Of a DNA stretch of 64,000 bases, positions 1-8,507 are shown one piece after another (within the stretch, counting starts at the first letter, position 1; each line of letters begins with the position of its first letter). Source of the DNA: Streptomyces actinomycinicus (lineage in GTDB: Bacteria > Actinomycetota > Actinomycetes > Streptomycetales > Streptomycetaceae); contig NZ_JAERRK010000005.1 in NCBI RefSeq assembly GCF_016741775.1, positions 310,001 through 374,000 on the forward strand. Direction: 5' to 3'. A program made the translations under genes and the position numbers. The notes beneath the pieces were generated by a model. It made no database searches. It was given only the letters and a program-made list of their open reading frames with translations, and was not told the DNA's origin.

Positions 1-224
1 CCCGGAAAACGCTTAGTCCCAGGTCCGGGGCTACGTCCGGGTCCTGACGGACACTCGAACGCAGTAGTGTCCACCCGAACGGGTGAGTGGTGAGTAACGC
101 CACAAATCCCCGATTCCATTGGGATTTTCAGACACTCATACGTGAAGATCCCTGTCTGACGACAAGCCCCCGCCACCGCGGCGGGGCGGTCCGGGCGGAC
201 GCCGAGTCCTGCCGCCGCCCGGAT

Positions 225-412
225 GACCGGTCGACAGGAGTGGATCGGCAGGAGTGGAGGACCCAAGCAAGACGGGTCGCCGGAACGGATGTCCGTCTGT
301 TCGACACAGACGGGCGTGAGGTTCCGAGCAGCCCTTGGGGTGAAGCCGTGGCAACGCGGCCGGGCAACTTCGCCAGCCCGAATCCGACAGGTCATCCTTC
401 ACAGGCGGCTGA
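225..412 (+). promoter_or_regulatory. c-di-AMP riboswitch (ydaO/yuaA type)
   Basis: The leader of the NlpC/P60 gene carries the conserved blocks of the ydaO family in order: GGAGGACCCAAGCAA near 256, TTGGGGTGAAGCCG near 335, and CCCGAATCCGACAGG followed by CACAGGCGGC at 377-409. The element ends about 15 bases before the start codon, so it could act on transcription or on access to the ribosome-binding site. In Streptomyces this riboswitch class is known upstream of cell-wall hydrolases and switches them off when c-di-AMP is high. The block matches are seen directly; exact ends are estimated. Confidence 0.85.
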
Positions 413-425
413 CGAAGGGTTGCGC

Positions 426-899
426 ATGACTGCGCTCAATCGTGTCCCGTCGCTGATGGCCCGGGCCGGCACGGCCTCGGCACTCACTCTCGCCGCCGTG
501 GGCGGCTCGATCGCGGTGCCCGGCCTCGCCACCGAGGCCTCCGCCGCGACGACGGCGACCAAAGCACTGCAGGTCGCGGCCTCCAAGAAGGGGGCTCCGT
601 ACGCGTGGGGCGCCACCGGACCGCGCAGGTTCGACTGCTCGGGGCTGACGCTCTACTCCTACAAGAAGGCGGGCAAGAAACTGCCGCGTACCGCCGCCCA
701 GCAGTACAACAAGACGCACCACATCAGTGCCCGGCACCGCAAGGCGGGCGATCTGGTGTTCTTCCACTCGGGTTCCAGCGTCTACCACGTCGGCATCTAC
801 GCCGGCCACGGCAAGATCTGGCACGCCCCGAAGACCGGCGACGTGGTCAAGCTCCAGAAGATCTGGACCAGGAGCGTCTGGTACGGCCGGGTGAGCTGA
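426..899 (+). CDS. Secreted NlpC/P60 cell-wall hydrolase
   Basis: A 157-residue protein with a Sec-type signal peptide (cleavage likely after the ASA near residue 40) and an NlpC/P60 domain from about 45 to the end. The catalytic Cys is C71 in FDCSGL, the His is H121 in YHVGIYAG, and H133 is the likely third residue. The family cleaves peptide stems of peptidoglycan, here outside the cell. The ATG at 426 is preferred because the open frame before it lies in the riboswitch and the signal peptide begins here. It has no LysM, SH3 or coiled-coil targeting domain, so it is a minimal enzyme. The gene is probably controlled by the c-di-AMP riboswitch directly upstream. Confidence 0.9.
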   Translation: MTALNRVPSLMARAGTASALTLAAVGGSIAVPGLATEASAATTATKALQVAASKKGAPYAWGATGPRRFDCSGLTLYSYKKAGKKLPRTAAQQYNKTHHISARHRKAGDLVFFHSGSSVYHVGIYAGHGKIWHAPKTGDVVKLQKIWTRSVWYGRVS

Positions 900-906
900 C
901 CCGCCG

Positions 907-1288
907 TCATGCCAGGAGCGGCTCCAGCAGCAGGGCCGCTCCCCGTGCCGTCAGCGCCACCCCGGTGCCCGCCTGGAGCCCATGGGCGGCCTGGGGCCTG
1001 CGCAGCCACCCTCCGAGCCGGTGCACCGGCAGGGCGACGCCCTGGGACCACACCGGCGCCGGCGCGCACACGATCAGCGTGAGCAGCAGCGTCCGGGGCA
1101 GGGAGTGGCCGTAGGCGCCGCCGAACAGCTGCAGGGCCCGGAACGGAGTGCGTGGCTCGGGGTGGCTGTCGTACCGGAGACGGTGGCCCGGACCGCGGTC
1201 GCGCCGGTCGGGGTACGCCCCCTGGAGGACGGCCGTCTGCGCCGCACGGTCCCGGCGGCCCGCTTTTCCCCGCTTCGGCGCCCTGCAC
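907..1288 (-). pseudogene. Coding-like frame without a start; possible frameshifted small protein
   Basis: From about 1245 down to the TGA at 907 this strand has very strong GC-rich third-position codon use and encodes about 110 residues with one hydrophobic stretch (RTLLLTLIVCAPAPVW). No usable start codon exists in that frame. A GTG directly after the stop of the upstream ATPase gene (1288) is in a different frame, so one indel between roughly 1225 and 1285 would join a start to the good frame. It may be a pseudogene, a sequencing error, or a gene with a non-standard start. I do not recognise the product; it would be cotranscribed with the ATPase. Confidence 0.4.
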
Positions 1289-1747
1289 TCAGAGTTCCTG
1301 CGGTCCCCCCGCCGGTACCGACGCGGCCGAGACCGACCACGGGAGTTCGATGAAGACCGTCTTGCCACCCTCGCGGGTGGGGCGGATCCGGAGTCTCCCG
1401 CCGCACTCCGCGGTGAGCCAGCGGATGATGACCATGCCGCGGCCGTTGTCCTGCTGGACGGCCGCGGGCAGTCTCTTCGGAAAGCGTGGATGGCTGTCCG
1501 TGACGCCGATGCGCAGGTGTTCGTCATGGTGCAGCGCGATGTCGACCGTGAAGGTGGGTGACTGGCCGAAGGTGTGCTGTACGGCGTTGGTGGCGAGTTC
1601 GGAGACGATGAGCCGGACGGTGTCGGCCACGTCGGTGTCGGACGGAAGGCCCCACTCCGCGAGGGTTCCCACGACGTAGGTGCGGGCGGCGGAGACCGAG
1701 GCGGGATCGCTCGGCAGAGTGACGGATGCTTCCAGATGGTCTGCCAT
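1289..1747 (-). CDS. Anti-sigma-factor-like ATP-binding protein (RsbW/HATPase_c_2)
   Basis: A 152-residue single-domain GHKL ATPase of the kind that Streptomyces carries in dozens of copies. The N box is SELATNAVQH around residue 54, the ATP-lid glycines are DNGRGM at 100-105. The family includes RsbW/SpoIIAB anti-sigma kinases, but many Streptomyces members have no demonstrated sigma partner. It is divergent from an XRE/DUF5753 regulator followed by a DUF397 protein, the trio found at AbaA/WhiJ-type developmental loci. No sigma or anti-anti-sigma gene is nearby. Confidence 0.85.
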   Translation of the reverse strand: MADHLEASVTLPSDPASVSAARTYVVGTLAEWGLPSDTDVADTVRLIVSELATNAVQHTFGQSPTFTVDIALHHDEHLRIGVTDSHPRFPKRLPAAVQQDNGRGMVIIRWLTAECGGRLRIRPTREGGKTVFIELPWSVSAASVPAGGPQEL

Positions 1748-1873
1748 GGCGACGTCGTCCCTTTCCCACGGGACCGCGGTCCGACATACAGCGGATGGTT
1801 CGAGTACGGTCCCGGACTGGTGCTTGCTCGCCAGACTGCCATCAACGCCCGGTCACGGGGAGCGATCCACCAA

Positions 1874-1887
1874 GATATGCATATATC
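1874..1887. promoter_or_regulatory. AT-rich inverted repeat between divergent regulators
   Basis: GATAT-GCAT-ATATC is a perfect palindrome in an unusually AT-rich patch of the 212-base divergent region between the ATPase and XRE genes. It is a candidate operator for the XRE protein; this is inferred from position and symmetry only. Confidence 0.45.
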
Positions 1888-1959
1888 TGTCGCTCGAAGC
1901 GGTGAACTCTGCGACGCGAGACCGTATTTGGGTGGCCCGGAAGGAGTAAGGAGGAGGTC

Positions 1960-2820
1960 ATGCAGAACGGTCCGGCAGTGCGCCGACGGAAACTGGGCGC
2001 CGAACTGCGGATGCTGCGCACCTGTGCCGGGCTCACGAGCGGCGAGGCGGCGCGGCTGGTCGGCTGGCACCAGTCGAAGGTGAGCCGTATCGAGACCGGC
2101 GCCAGCGGTGTGAAACCGGCCGATCTGAGGTTACTCCTCGACGCCTACGGTGTCCGGGACGGACATCTGCGCGAGTTGCTGCTGATGCTCGCGGGGTCGG
2201 AGGACGCGGGCGGCCGGCACCGCTGGTGGCACGCCTACCGCGGGGTGCTGCCCCCCACGTACCGCGACTTCATCAGCCTGGAGTCGCAGGCCAGCGCCAT
2301 GCGCACCCTGGAGACCACGGTCGTGCCCGGTCTGCTGCAGACCGCCGAGTACGCCCGCGCGGTGACCCGGGCGGCCGTGAACGACCTGGACGAGGACCGG
2401 CTGGACGCGCTGGTCGAAGTGCGCCTGGCCAGGCAGGACGTGCTGCGTTCGGATCCGCCGCTGGTGCTGAGCGCGGTGCTGGACGAGGCGGTGCTGCGCC
2501 GCGAGGTCGGCGGTCCCGGGGTGATGGCGCGGCAGCTCGAACGGCTGATGGAGGCGGCCCGGCTGCCGCAAGTACGGCTCCAGGTGCTGCCCTTCGGGGC
2601 GGGGGCACATGTCGGCCTCACCGGGCCTTTCGTTATCTTCTCATTTCCGAGCACTTCTGATCTGGATGTGGTTGTTCTCGACCAGTTGACGAGTAGCCTC
2701 TATCTGGAACGGAAAGAAGACCTGATGGCCTACTCCGAGGCCTTCAACACCCTTCAGTTCCACGCCCTTTCCCCCGAGGACTCGTTGGACTACATCGCCG
2801 GGATAGGTGACGGCGCGTAA
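1960..2820 (+). CDS. XRE-family regulator with DUF5753 domain
   Basis: A 286-residue regulator with an N-terminal Cro/C1-type helix-turn-helix (about 10-65, including WHQSKVSRIETG) and a DUF5753 ligand- or partner-binding domain (about 95-280). It is a soluble DNA-binding protein. The ATG follows a strong ribosome-binding site (AAGGAGTAAGGAGGAGGTC). The next gene, DUF397, begins 9 bases after its stop, the standard partner arrangement for this family in Streptomyces, where such pairs act in developmental or antibiotic control. The target genes are unknown. Confidence 0.9.
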   Translation: MQNGPAVRRRKLGAELRMLRTCAGLTSGEAARLVGWHQSKVSRIETGASGVKPADLRLLLDAYGVRDGHLRELLLMLAGSEDAGGRHRWWHAYRGVLPPTYRDFISLESQASAMRTLETTVVPGLLQTAEYARAVTRAAVNDLDEDRLDALVEVRLARQDVLRSDPPLVLSAVLDEAVLRREVGGPGVMARQLERLMEAARLPQVRLQVLPFGAGAHVGLTGPFVIFSFPSTSDLDVVVLDQLTSSLYLERKEDLMAYSEAFNTLQFHALSPEDSLDYIAGIGDGA

Positions 2821-2829
2821 GGAGGCACC

Positions 2830-3051
2830 ATGTCCGTTCTGCCTCGGAACGTTTCTGCCAGTACCGATCTGCACGACGTGCGCTGGCTGCGCAGCAGCTA
2901 CAGCACGGGAGCGAACAACTGCGTGGAGACGGCCCGGCCGCACTCCGGCCCGGAGGCCGGACTGCTCGCCGTGCGCGACTCGAAGGATCCCGCCGGACCC
3001 TCACTGCTCTTCTCCCCCGAGAGCTGGACGGGATTCGTCACCACGCTCTGA
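2830..3051 (+). CDS. DUF397 small protein
   Basis: A 73-residue protein with the typical DUF397 pattern: WLRSSYSTGANNCVE near the start, AVRDSKDPAGP in the middle and FSPESWTGFV at the end. DUF397 proteins are encoded beside XRE/DUF5753 regulators and are thought to modulate them as toxin-like or anti-regulator partners. GGAGG lies 5 bases before the ATG, and the gene is clearly translated from the same message as the upstream regulator. Confidence 0.9.
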   Translation: MSVLPRNVSASTDLHDVRWLRSSYSTGANNCVETARPHSGPEAGLLAVRDSKDPAGPSLLFSPESWTGFVTTL

Positions 3052-3107
3052 CCGACCTGGTCACTTTCCGTTCAAAATCGATCAGTTTTCCATCAATCTC
3101 GTGCGAT

Positions 3108-3119
3108 ACACGGCCGTGT
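3108..3119. terminator. Short palindrome between convergent genes
   Basis: ACACGGCCGTGT is a perfect 12-base palindrome in the 77-base gap between the DUF397 gene and the convergent bioF gene. With no loop and no T tract it is a weak terminator candidate at best. Confidence 0.25.
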
Positions 3120-3128
3120 CACGCCGAC

Positions 3129-4256
3129 TCATGGTCGCGTCTCGCCGATGACCCGTACAGCGCGTTCGATCTCCGCCCCGGAGAGGTCCGCGCGGGCGGT
3201 GAGCCTCAGCCGTGAGACGCCGTCGGGCACGGAAGGAGGACGGAAGCAGCCCACGGCCAGGCCTGCCGCACGGCAGTCGGCCGCCCAGCGCACCGCCTGC
3301 TCCGGGGACGGAGCCCGCACGGAGACCACCGCCGCGTCCGGACGTACCGCCTCCAGACCCGCGGCGGTCAGCCGCGCGTGCAGTTCCGCGGCCACCTCAC
3401 GGGCCCGCGCCGCCCGTTCGGGCTCGCGCTCCAGCAGCCGCAGCGCCGCCAGCGCGGCACCGGCCGCCGCGGGTGCCAGGCCGGTGTCGAAGATGAAGGT
3501 ACGGGCCGCGTTGACCAGGTGGTCGATCACCCGGGACGGGCCGAGCACCACCCCGCCCTGGCTGCCCAGCGACTTCGACAGGGTCGCCGTGGCCACCACG
3601 TCGGCGGCGCCCGCGAGCCCGGCCGCGTACGGCGCGCCCCGGCCGCCCTCGCCCAGCACGCCCAGGCCGTGGGCGTCGTCCACGACCAGTCCGGCGCCGT
3701 GCTCCCGGCACGCCGCCGCCAGTTCGGCGAGCGGGGCCCGGTCCCCGTCGACGGAGAACACCGTGTCGGAGACGACGATCGCCGTGCCCTCGTGCGCGGC
3801 CAGGGCCTTGCGCACGGCCTCGGGGTCCGCGTGCCCCACGACCTGCCGGTCGCCCCGGGCGAGCCGGCAGCCGTCGATGAGGGAGGCGTGGTTGCCCGCG
3901 TCGGAGACGATCAGGGAGCCGTGCGGACCGAGCGCGGTGACGGCGGCCAGGTTGGCGGCGTACCCGGAGGAGAAGACCAGGGCCGCCTCGAACCCGCAGA
4001 ACGCGGCCAGCGCCTGCTCCAGCTCGGTGTGCAGCTCGGTGGTGCCGGTGACGAGCCGGGAGCCGGTGGAGCCGCCGCCCCAGGTCCGGGCGGCCCGGGC
4101 CGCTCCCTCGGTGACCTCGGGATGGCGGGTCAGGCCCAGGTAGTCATTTCCGGCCAGGTCCAGCAGCGGCGAGCCGGCGGGGCGCGGGCGCAGGGTGCGT
4201 ACGAGTCCGGCGCGGCTGCGCGCCTCGGCCTGCTCGTCGATCCAGCCGAACGCCAT
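3129..4256 (-). CDS. bioF: 8-amino-7-oxononanoate synthase
   Basis: A 375-residue fold-type I PLP enzyme of the alpha-oxoamine synthase family, which condenses pimeloyl-ACP (or CoA) with L-alanine, the first committed step of biotin ring assembly. Visible features are GNDYLGLTRHPEV near the N terminus, GGGSTGSRLVTG, the DDAHGLGVLG aspartate that pairs with PLP, and the PLP-binding lysine in TATLSKSLGSQGG. Length is normal. It is divergent from bioB-bioA-bioD across a 147-base shared promoter region, so the four genes are probably coregulated. Confidence 0.93.
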   Translation of the reverse strand: MAFGWIDEQAEARSRAGLVRTLRPRPAGSPLLDLAGNDYLGLTRHPEVTEGAARAARTWGGGSTGSRLVTGTTELHTELEQALAAFCGFEAALVFSSGYAANLAAVTALGPHGSLIVSDAGNHASLIDGCRLARGDRQVVGHADPEAVRKALAAHEGTAIVVSDTVFSVDGDRAPLAELAAACREHGAGLVVDDAHGLGVLGEGGRGAPYAAGLAGAADVVATATLSKSLGSQGGVVLGPSRVIDHLVNAARTFIFDTGLAPAAAGAALAALRLLEREPERAARAREVAAELHARLTAAGLEAVRPDAAVVSVRAPSPEQAVRWAADCRAAGLAVGCFRPPSVPDGVSRLRLTARADLSGAEIERAVRVIGETRP

Positions 4257-4318
4257 GGGTCCTCCGGTGCTTTTGTAGGTAGCGGACAGACACTAGCGGC
4301 CAGCCCTGCCGCCCAGGG

Positions 4319-4336
4319 TGTGGCAATACCCACACG
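4319..4336. promoter_or_regulatory. Inverted repeat in the bioF/bioB divergent promoter
   Basis: GTGTGG-CAATAC-CCACAC is a perfect 6-base inverted repeat lying 68 bases upstream of bioB and 62 upstream of bioF. Its place between divergent biotin genes makes it a candidate operator for a biotin repressor such as a BioQ-type TetR protein or BirA, but no such regulator is in the window and the sequence does not match an operator I can recall. Confidence 0.4.
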
Positions 4337-4403
4337 GTGATCCGACTCTGTTGTGCGAAGTCTCCTTGGCCCGGGGCGGTCCCGTAGGACAGGATCGGAC
4401 CTC

Positions 4404-5645
4404 ATGGACCTGCTGAACACGCTGGTGGACAAGGGGCTTCGGCGCGAGCTGCCGACCCGCGAGGAAGCGCTCGCCGTTCTGGCCACCTCCGATGACGACC
4501 TGCTCGACGTGGTGGCCGCGGCCGGCAAGGTGCGCCGGCACTGGTTCGGGCGACGGGTGAAGCTCAACTATCTGGTGAACCTGAAGTCGGGCCTGTGCCC
4601 GGAGGACTGCTCCTACTGCTCCCAGCGGCTGGGCTCCGAGGCCGGGATCCTGAAGTACACCTGGCTCAAGCCGGACGAGGCCTCCAAGGCCGCCGCTGCG
4701 GGTCTCGCCGGCGGCGCCAAGCGGGTCTGTCTGGTGGCCAGCGGGCGCGGTCCGACGGACCGGGACGTGGACCGGGTCTCGGACACCATCAAGGCGATCA
4801 AGGACCAGAACGAGGGCGTCGAGGTGTGCGCCTGCCTGGGCCTGCTCTCCGACGGTCAGGCCGAGCGGCTGCGCGAGGCGGGCGCGGACGCCTACAACCA
4901 CAACCTCAACACCTCGGAGTCCACCTACGGGGACATCACGACCACCCACACGTACGCCGACCGGGTGGACACGGTGCAGAAGGCGCACGCGGCCGGTCTG
5001 TCCGCCTGTTCGGGTCTGATCGCGGGCATGGGCGAGACCGACGAGGACCTGGTCGACGTCGTCTACTCGCTGCGCGAGCTGGACCCGGACTCGGTGCCGG
5101 TGAACTTCCTGATCCCGTTCGAGGGCACCCCGCTGGCCAAGGAGTGGAACCTCACCCCGCAGCGCTGCCTGCGGATCCTGGCGATGGTCCGGTTCGTCTG
5201 CCCGGACGTGGAGGTCCGCATCGCGGGCGGCCGCGAGGTCCATCTGCGCACCATGCAGCCCCTCGCACTGAACCTGGCCAACTCCATCTTCCTCGGCGAC
5301 TACCTGACCAGCGAGGGCCAGGCGGGCAAGGCCGACCTGGAGATGATCGCGGACGCGGGATTCGAGGTGGAGGGCGCGGACCAGATCACCCTGCCGGAGC
5401 ACCGGGCGGCCGGCGGCGGCTGCGGCTCGCACGCCGCGGCGGGCTGCGGTTCGGCGGCTCAGACGGGCTGCGGTTCCGAGGCGGAGGCGGGCTGCGGTTC
5501 GCACGCCGGGGCCGGCTGCGGTTCGCACGAGGGCGGCGGTGTCTGCGGTACGGCGAGCGCGCCGGCCGGGACGAACGAGCCCCGCACCGACCTCGTCGCC
5601 GTCCGCCGCCGTGGCGCCGGAACGGACCTCGCGCCCAATGCCTGA
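4404..5645 (+). CDS. bioB: Biotin synthase with a Cys-repeat C-terminal tail
   Basis: A radical-SAM enzyme of 413 residues that inserts sulfur into dethiobiotin. The radical-SAM cluster motif CPEDCSYC starts at C65; [15 protein letters not shown] and [10 protein letters not shown] are the other conserved blocks, including the residues that bind the sacrificial [2Fe-2S] cluster. The catalytic domain ends near residue 335, the family's usual size. After it comes a tail with five copies of an 8-residue GCGS-type repeat and about 35 Arg/Ala-rich residues. The tail is in frame and well coded, so it is not a frameshift. ATG 4404 is the first start with a sensible N terminus. The stop overlaps the bioA start by 8 bases. 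Confidence 0.95.
   Translation: MDLLNTLVDKGLRRELPTREEALAVLATSDDDLLDVVAAAGKVRRHWFGRRVKLNYLVNLKSGLCPEDCSYCSQRLGSEAGILKYTWLKPDEASKAAAAGLAGGAKRVCLVASGRGPTDRDVDRVSDTIKAIKDQNEGVEVCACLGLLSDGQAERLREAGADAYNHNLNTSESTYGDITTTHTYADRVDTVQKAHAAGLSACSGLIAGMGETDEDLVDVVYSLRELDPDSVPVNFLIPFEGTPLAKEWNLTPQRCLRILAMVRFVCPDVEVRIAGGREVHLRTMQPLALNLANSIFLGDYLTSEGQAGKADLEMIADAGFEVEGADQITLPEHRAAGGGCGSHAAAGCGSAAQTGCGSEAEAGCGSHAGAGCGSHEGGGVCGTASAPAGTNEPRTDLVAVRRRGAGTDLAPNA
5418..5537 (+). repeat. 24-bp coding repeats, BioB Gly-Cys-Gly-Ser tail
   Basis: Five 24-base units each encode GCGS followed by four small or polar residues (HAAA, AAQT, EAEA, HAGA, HEGG), beginning at residue 339. Six cysteines and three histidines sit in about 45 residues, a composition suited to binding metal or Fe-S clusters. 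Whether it does so is inference. Confidence 0.85.
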
Positions 5646-6918
5646 CCTCGGGGTGCCGGAACTGCTGGAACTGGACCGGCGGCACGTCTGGCATCCGTAC
5701 GGCCCGATGCCCGGGCGGGTGGAACCGCTCGTCGTGGAAGCGGCGAGCGGGGTCCGGCTGCGGCTGGCGAACGGCTCCGGCGAGCTGGTCGACGGCATGT
5801 CGTCGTGGTGGTCGGCCATCCACGGCTACAACCACCCGGTCCTCAACGAGGCGGCGCATGCCCAGCTCGGGCGGATGAGTCATGTGATGTTCGGGGGGCT
5901 CACGCACGAGCCCGCCGTCCGGCTCGCGAAACTCCTCGTCGACATCTCGCCCGACGGCCTGGAGCACGTCTTCCTGGCCGACTCCGGGTCGGTGTCGGTC
6001 GAGGTCGCGGTGAAGATGTGCCTGCAGTACTGGCGTTCGCTCGGCCGGCCCGGCAAACAGCGGCTGCTGACCTGGCGGGGCGGCTACCACGGCGACACCT
6101 GGCAGCCCATGTCGGTCTGCGACCCCGAGGGCGGCATGCACGGGCTGTGGACCGGAGTGCTGCAGCGCCAGGTGTTCGCGGACCCGCCGCCCGCCGGGTA
6201 CGAGGAGACGTACGCGGAGCATCTGCGGGAGCTGATCGCACGGCACGCGGACGAGCTGGCCGCGGTCATCGTGGAGCCGGTGGTGCAGGGGGCGGGCGGG
6301 ATGCGCTTCCACTCCCCCGCCTATCTGCGGGTGCTGCGCGAGGCGTGCGACGCGCACGACGTGCTGCTGGTGTTCGACGAGATCGCCACCGGGTTCGGCC
6401 GCACCGGCGCGCTGTTCGCGGCGGACCACGCGGCCGTCACGCCGGACGTGATGTGCGTGGGCAAGGCGCTCACCGGTGGCTATCTGACGATGGCCGCCAC
6501 CTTGTGCACCTCCCGGGTCGCCGACGGCATCTCGCAGGGCGAGGTACCGGTACTGGCCCACGGACCGACGTTCATGGGCAACCCGCTGGCCGCCGCGGTG
6601 GCCTGCGCCTCCATCGGGCTGCTGCTGGGGCAGGACTGGCCGGCGGAGGTCAAGCGGATCGAGACGGGCCTGCGCGACGGCCTGGCACCGGCCGGCGGGA
6701 TCCCCGGGGTGCGGGACGTCCGTGTGCTGGGGGCCATCGGAGTCGTCCAGCTCGACCATGAGGTCGACATGCGGGCGGCCACCGACGCCGCCGTGCGGGA
6801 GGGCGTGTGGCTGCGTCCCTTCCGCGACCTGATCTACACGATGCCGCCCTACGTCACCTCGGACGAGGACGTGGCACGGATCGCGCGGGCCGTGTGCGCC
6901 GCGGCACGGGAGGGATGA
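5638..6918 (+). CDS. bioA: Adenosylmethionine-8-amino-7-oxononanoate aminotransferase
   Basis: A 426-residue class III aminotransferase that converts 8-amino-7-oxononanoate to 7,8-diaminopelargonate using SAM as amino donor. HVWHPYGPM at the N terminus, [16 protein letters not shown], and [12 protein letters not shown] are diagnostic for BioA; the PLP lysine is in VGKALTGGY. The ATG at 5638 overlaps the end of bioB by 8 bases, indicating translational coupling. Length is normal, and bioD follows after one base. Confidence 0.95.
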   Translation: MPDLGVPELLELDRRHVWHPYGPMPGRVEPLVVEAASGVRLRLANGSGELVDGMSSWWSAIHGYNHPVLNEAAHAQLGRMSHVMFGGLTHEPAVRLAKLLVDISPDGLEHVFLADSGSVSVEVAVKMCLQYWRSLGRPGKQRLLTWRGGYHGDTWQPMSVCDPEGGMHGLWTGVLQRQVFADPPPAGYEETYAEHLRELIARHADELAAVIVEPVVQGAGGMRFHSPAYLRVLREACDAHDVLLVFDEIATGFGRTGALFAADHAAVTPDVMCVGKALTGGYLTMAATLCTSRVADGISQGEVPVLAHGPTFMGNPLAAAVACASIGLLLGQDWPAEVKRIETGLRDGLAPAGGIPGVRDVRVLGAIGVVQLDHEVDMRAATDAAVREGVWLRPFRDLIYTMPPYVTSDEDVARIARAVCAAAREG

Positions 6919-6919
6919 G

Positions 6920-7636
6920 ATGCCGGTACTGGTGATCACGGGGACGGGCACGGAGGTCGGCAAGACCGTCACCACGGCCGCCGTCGCCGCCGCGGCGCTC
7001 GCGGCCGGGCGTTCGGTGGCCGTACTGAAAGCCGCCCAGACGGGCGTGGGACCGGACGAGCGCGGGGACGCGGACGAGGTCGCCCGGCTCGCCGGGCCGG
7101 TCACGGCCGGCGAGATCGCCCGGTTCCCCGAGCCGTTGGCACCGGGCACGGCGGCCCGGCGGGCCGGGATGGCGCCGGTGCACCCGCCCGAGGTGGCCGA
7201 GCGGGCCGCCAAGCTGGCCACCGAGCACGATCTGGTGCTGGTCGAGGGGGCGGGCGGGCTGCTCGTCCGGTTCGACGCGGCCGGCGGCACGCTGGCCGAC
7301 GTGGCCCAGTTGCTGGGCGCGCCGGTGCTGGTCGTCGCCCAGGCCGGGCTCGGCACGCTCAACACGACGGAGCTGACGGCCCGCGAACTGCGCCGCCGGG
7401 GGCTGGAGTCGGCCGGTGTGGTGATCGGCAGCTGGCCGGCCGAGCCCGACCTGCCCACCCGCTGCAACGTGGCCGACCTGCCGGAGGTCGCCGCGGCCCC
7501 GCTGCTCGGCGCGGTGCCCGCCGGGGCCGGGGCGTTGCCGCCCGCCGAGTTCCGCACGGCGGCCGCGGGCTGGCTCGCCCCACGGCTGGACGGGACCTGG
7601 GATGCAGAGGCGTTCCGGATCCGGGAGGCACCGTAG
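6920..7636 (+). CDS. bioD: Dethiobiotin synthetase
   Basis: A 238-residue P-loop enzyme that uses ATP and CO2 to close the ureido ring of dethiobiotin. The Walker A variant GTGTEVGKT is at residues 8-16, and LKAAQTG and VEGAGGLLV are the other conserved blocks. It starts one base after the bioA stop. The last 14 codons and the stop lie inside a 58-base tandem duplication, so the natural C terminus may have been reshaped recently. Confidence 0.93.
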   Translation: MPVLVITGTGTEVGKTVTTAAVAAAALAAGRSVAVLKAAQTGVGPDERGDADEVARLAGPVTAGEIARFPEPLAPGTAARRAGMAPVHPPEVAERAAKLATEHDLVLVEGAGGLLVRFDAAGGTLADVAQLLGAPVLVVAQAGLGTLNTTELTARELRRRGLESAGVVIGSWPAEPDLPTRCNVADLPEVAAAPLLGAVPAGAGALPPAEFRTAAAGWLAPRLDGTWDAEAFRIREAP

Positions 7637-7705
7637 CGGTCGGCCTTCCGGGACCTGGGACGCAGAGGCGTTCCGGATCCGGGAGGCACCGTAGCGGTCG
7701 GCCTT
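7591..7705. repeat. 58-bp tandem duplication spanning the bioD stop
   Basis: Bases 7592-7647 recur at 7650-7705 with a single T/C difference (7603 versus 7661). The first copy supplies the bioD C terminus and stop; the second lies outside the gene. The core contains the palindrome TCCGGATCCGG. Confidence 0.9.
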
Positions 7706-7814
7706 CGTCCGCTGCGGACGGGATTCCGCGGCGGGCGGCCGGGGCCGGGTGGGGTGCGCCGGGGCTTCCCTGGGGACACTCTTCCCAGGGCCGTCCTGCT
7801 CCAGGGAGGTTGCC

Positions 7815-8507
7815 ATGCGGCTGCTGTCCACTCGATCCGCCCAGGTGGCGCGGAGTCCCGTCAGCCATCCGGTGTTCGCCCGCTACTACGCCCGGGCCAG
7901 CGTGAGTGCCGAGACCCGGCTCGGCATGGCCGGGGTGCGGGAGCGGCTGCTCACCGGGCTGTCCGGGCGCGTGATCGAGGTCGGCGCGGGCAACGGGCTG
8001 AACTTCCGGCACTACCCCGGCACCGTCGCGGAGGTCGTCGCGATCGAACCGGAGCCCCTGCTGCGGAAGTTGGCCCTGGAGGCGGCGCTGCGCTGCGAGG
8101 TGCCGGTCGACGTGGTGCCGGGCGCGGCGGAGGCCCTGCCGGTCAAGAGCGAGGCGTTCGACGCGGCCGTGCTGTCGCTGGTGCTGTGCAGCGTGCGCGA
8201 CGTGGCGCGGGCGCTGAGCGAGGTGCGCAGAGTGCTCCGGCCGGGCGGCGAGGTGCGGTTCTTCGAGCACGGGCGGGGCGGCGGGCGGGCGATGACGCTG
8301 ACCCAGCGGACGCTGGACCGGACCGTCTGGCCCGCTCTGACCGGCGGCTGCCATGTGTCCCGGGAGCCGGTCGCCGCCCTGCGCGCGGCCGGGTTCGCGC
8401 TCGGCCCGCACCGGCGGGTGCTGCTGCCCGACAAGGGGCCGGTACTGCCGACCTCCTACTGTGCGCTGGGCGTCGCCTGGCGACCGGACGAGCCGGGCGG
8501 ACGCTGA
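7815..8507 (+). CDS. Class I SAM-dependent methyltransferase
   Basis: A 230-residue Rossmann-fold methyltransferase. SAM motif I is VIEVGAGNGLNF, the acidic residue that binds ribose is in VAIEPEP, and the post-motif LRPGGEVRFFEHG is typical of the UbiE/COQ5-like family. The family acts on small molecules such as lipids or quinones; the substrate here is unknown. ATG 7815 follows AGGGAGGTTGCC. The 178-base gap from bioD, filled by a duplication, suggests a separate transcript. Confidence 0.85.
   Translation: MRLLSTRSAQVARSPVSHPVFARYYARASVSAETRLGMAGVRERLLTGLSGRVIEVGAGNGLNFRHYPGTVAEVVAIEPEPLLRKLALEAALRCEVPVDVVPGAAEALPVKSEAFDAAVLSLVLCSVRDVARALSEVRRVLRPGGEVRFFEHGRGGGRAMTLTQRTLDRTVWPALTGGCHVSREPVAALRAAGFALGPHRRVLLPDKGPVLPTSYCALGVAWRPDEPGGR

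Noticed and set aside
1..86. Partial gene at the left edge
   Set aside because: No well-coded frame enters the window; the sequence looks like promoter and leader DNA.
4257..4403. Known BioQ operator in the bio promoter
   Set aside because: No TGAAC-type half-sites are present; only an unrelated inverted repeat is seen.
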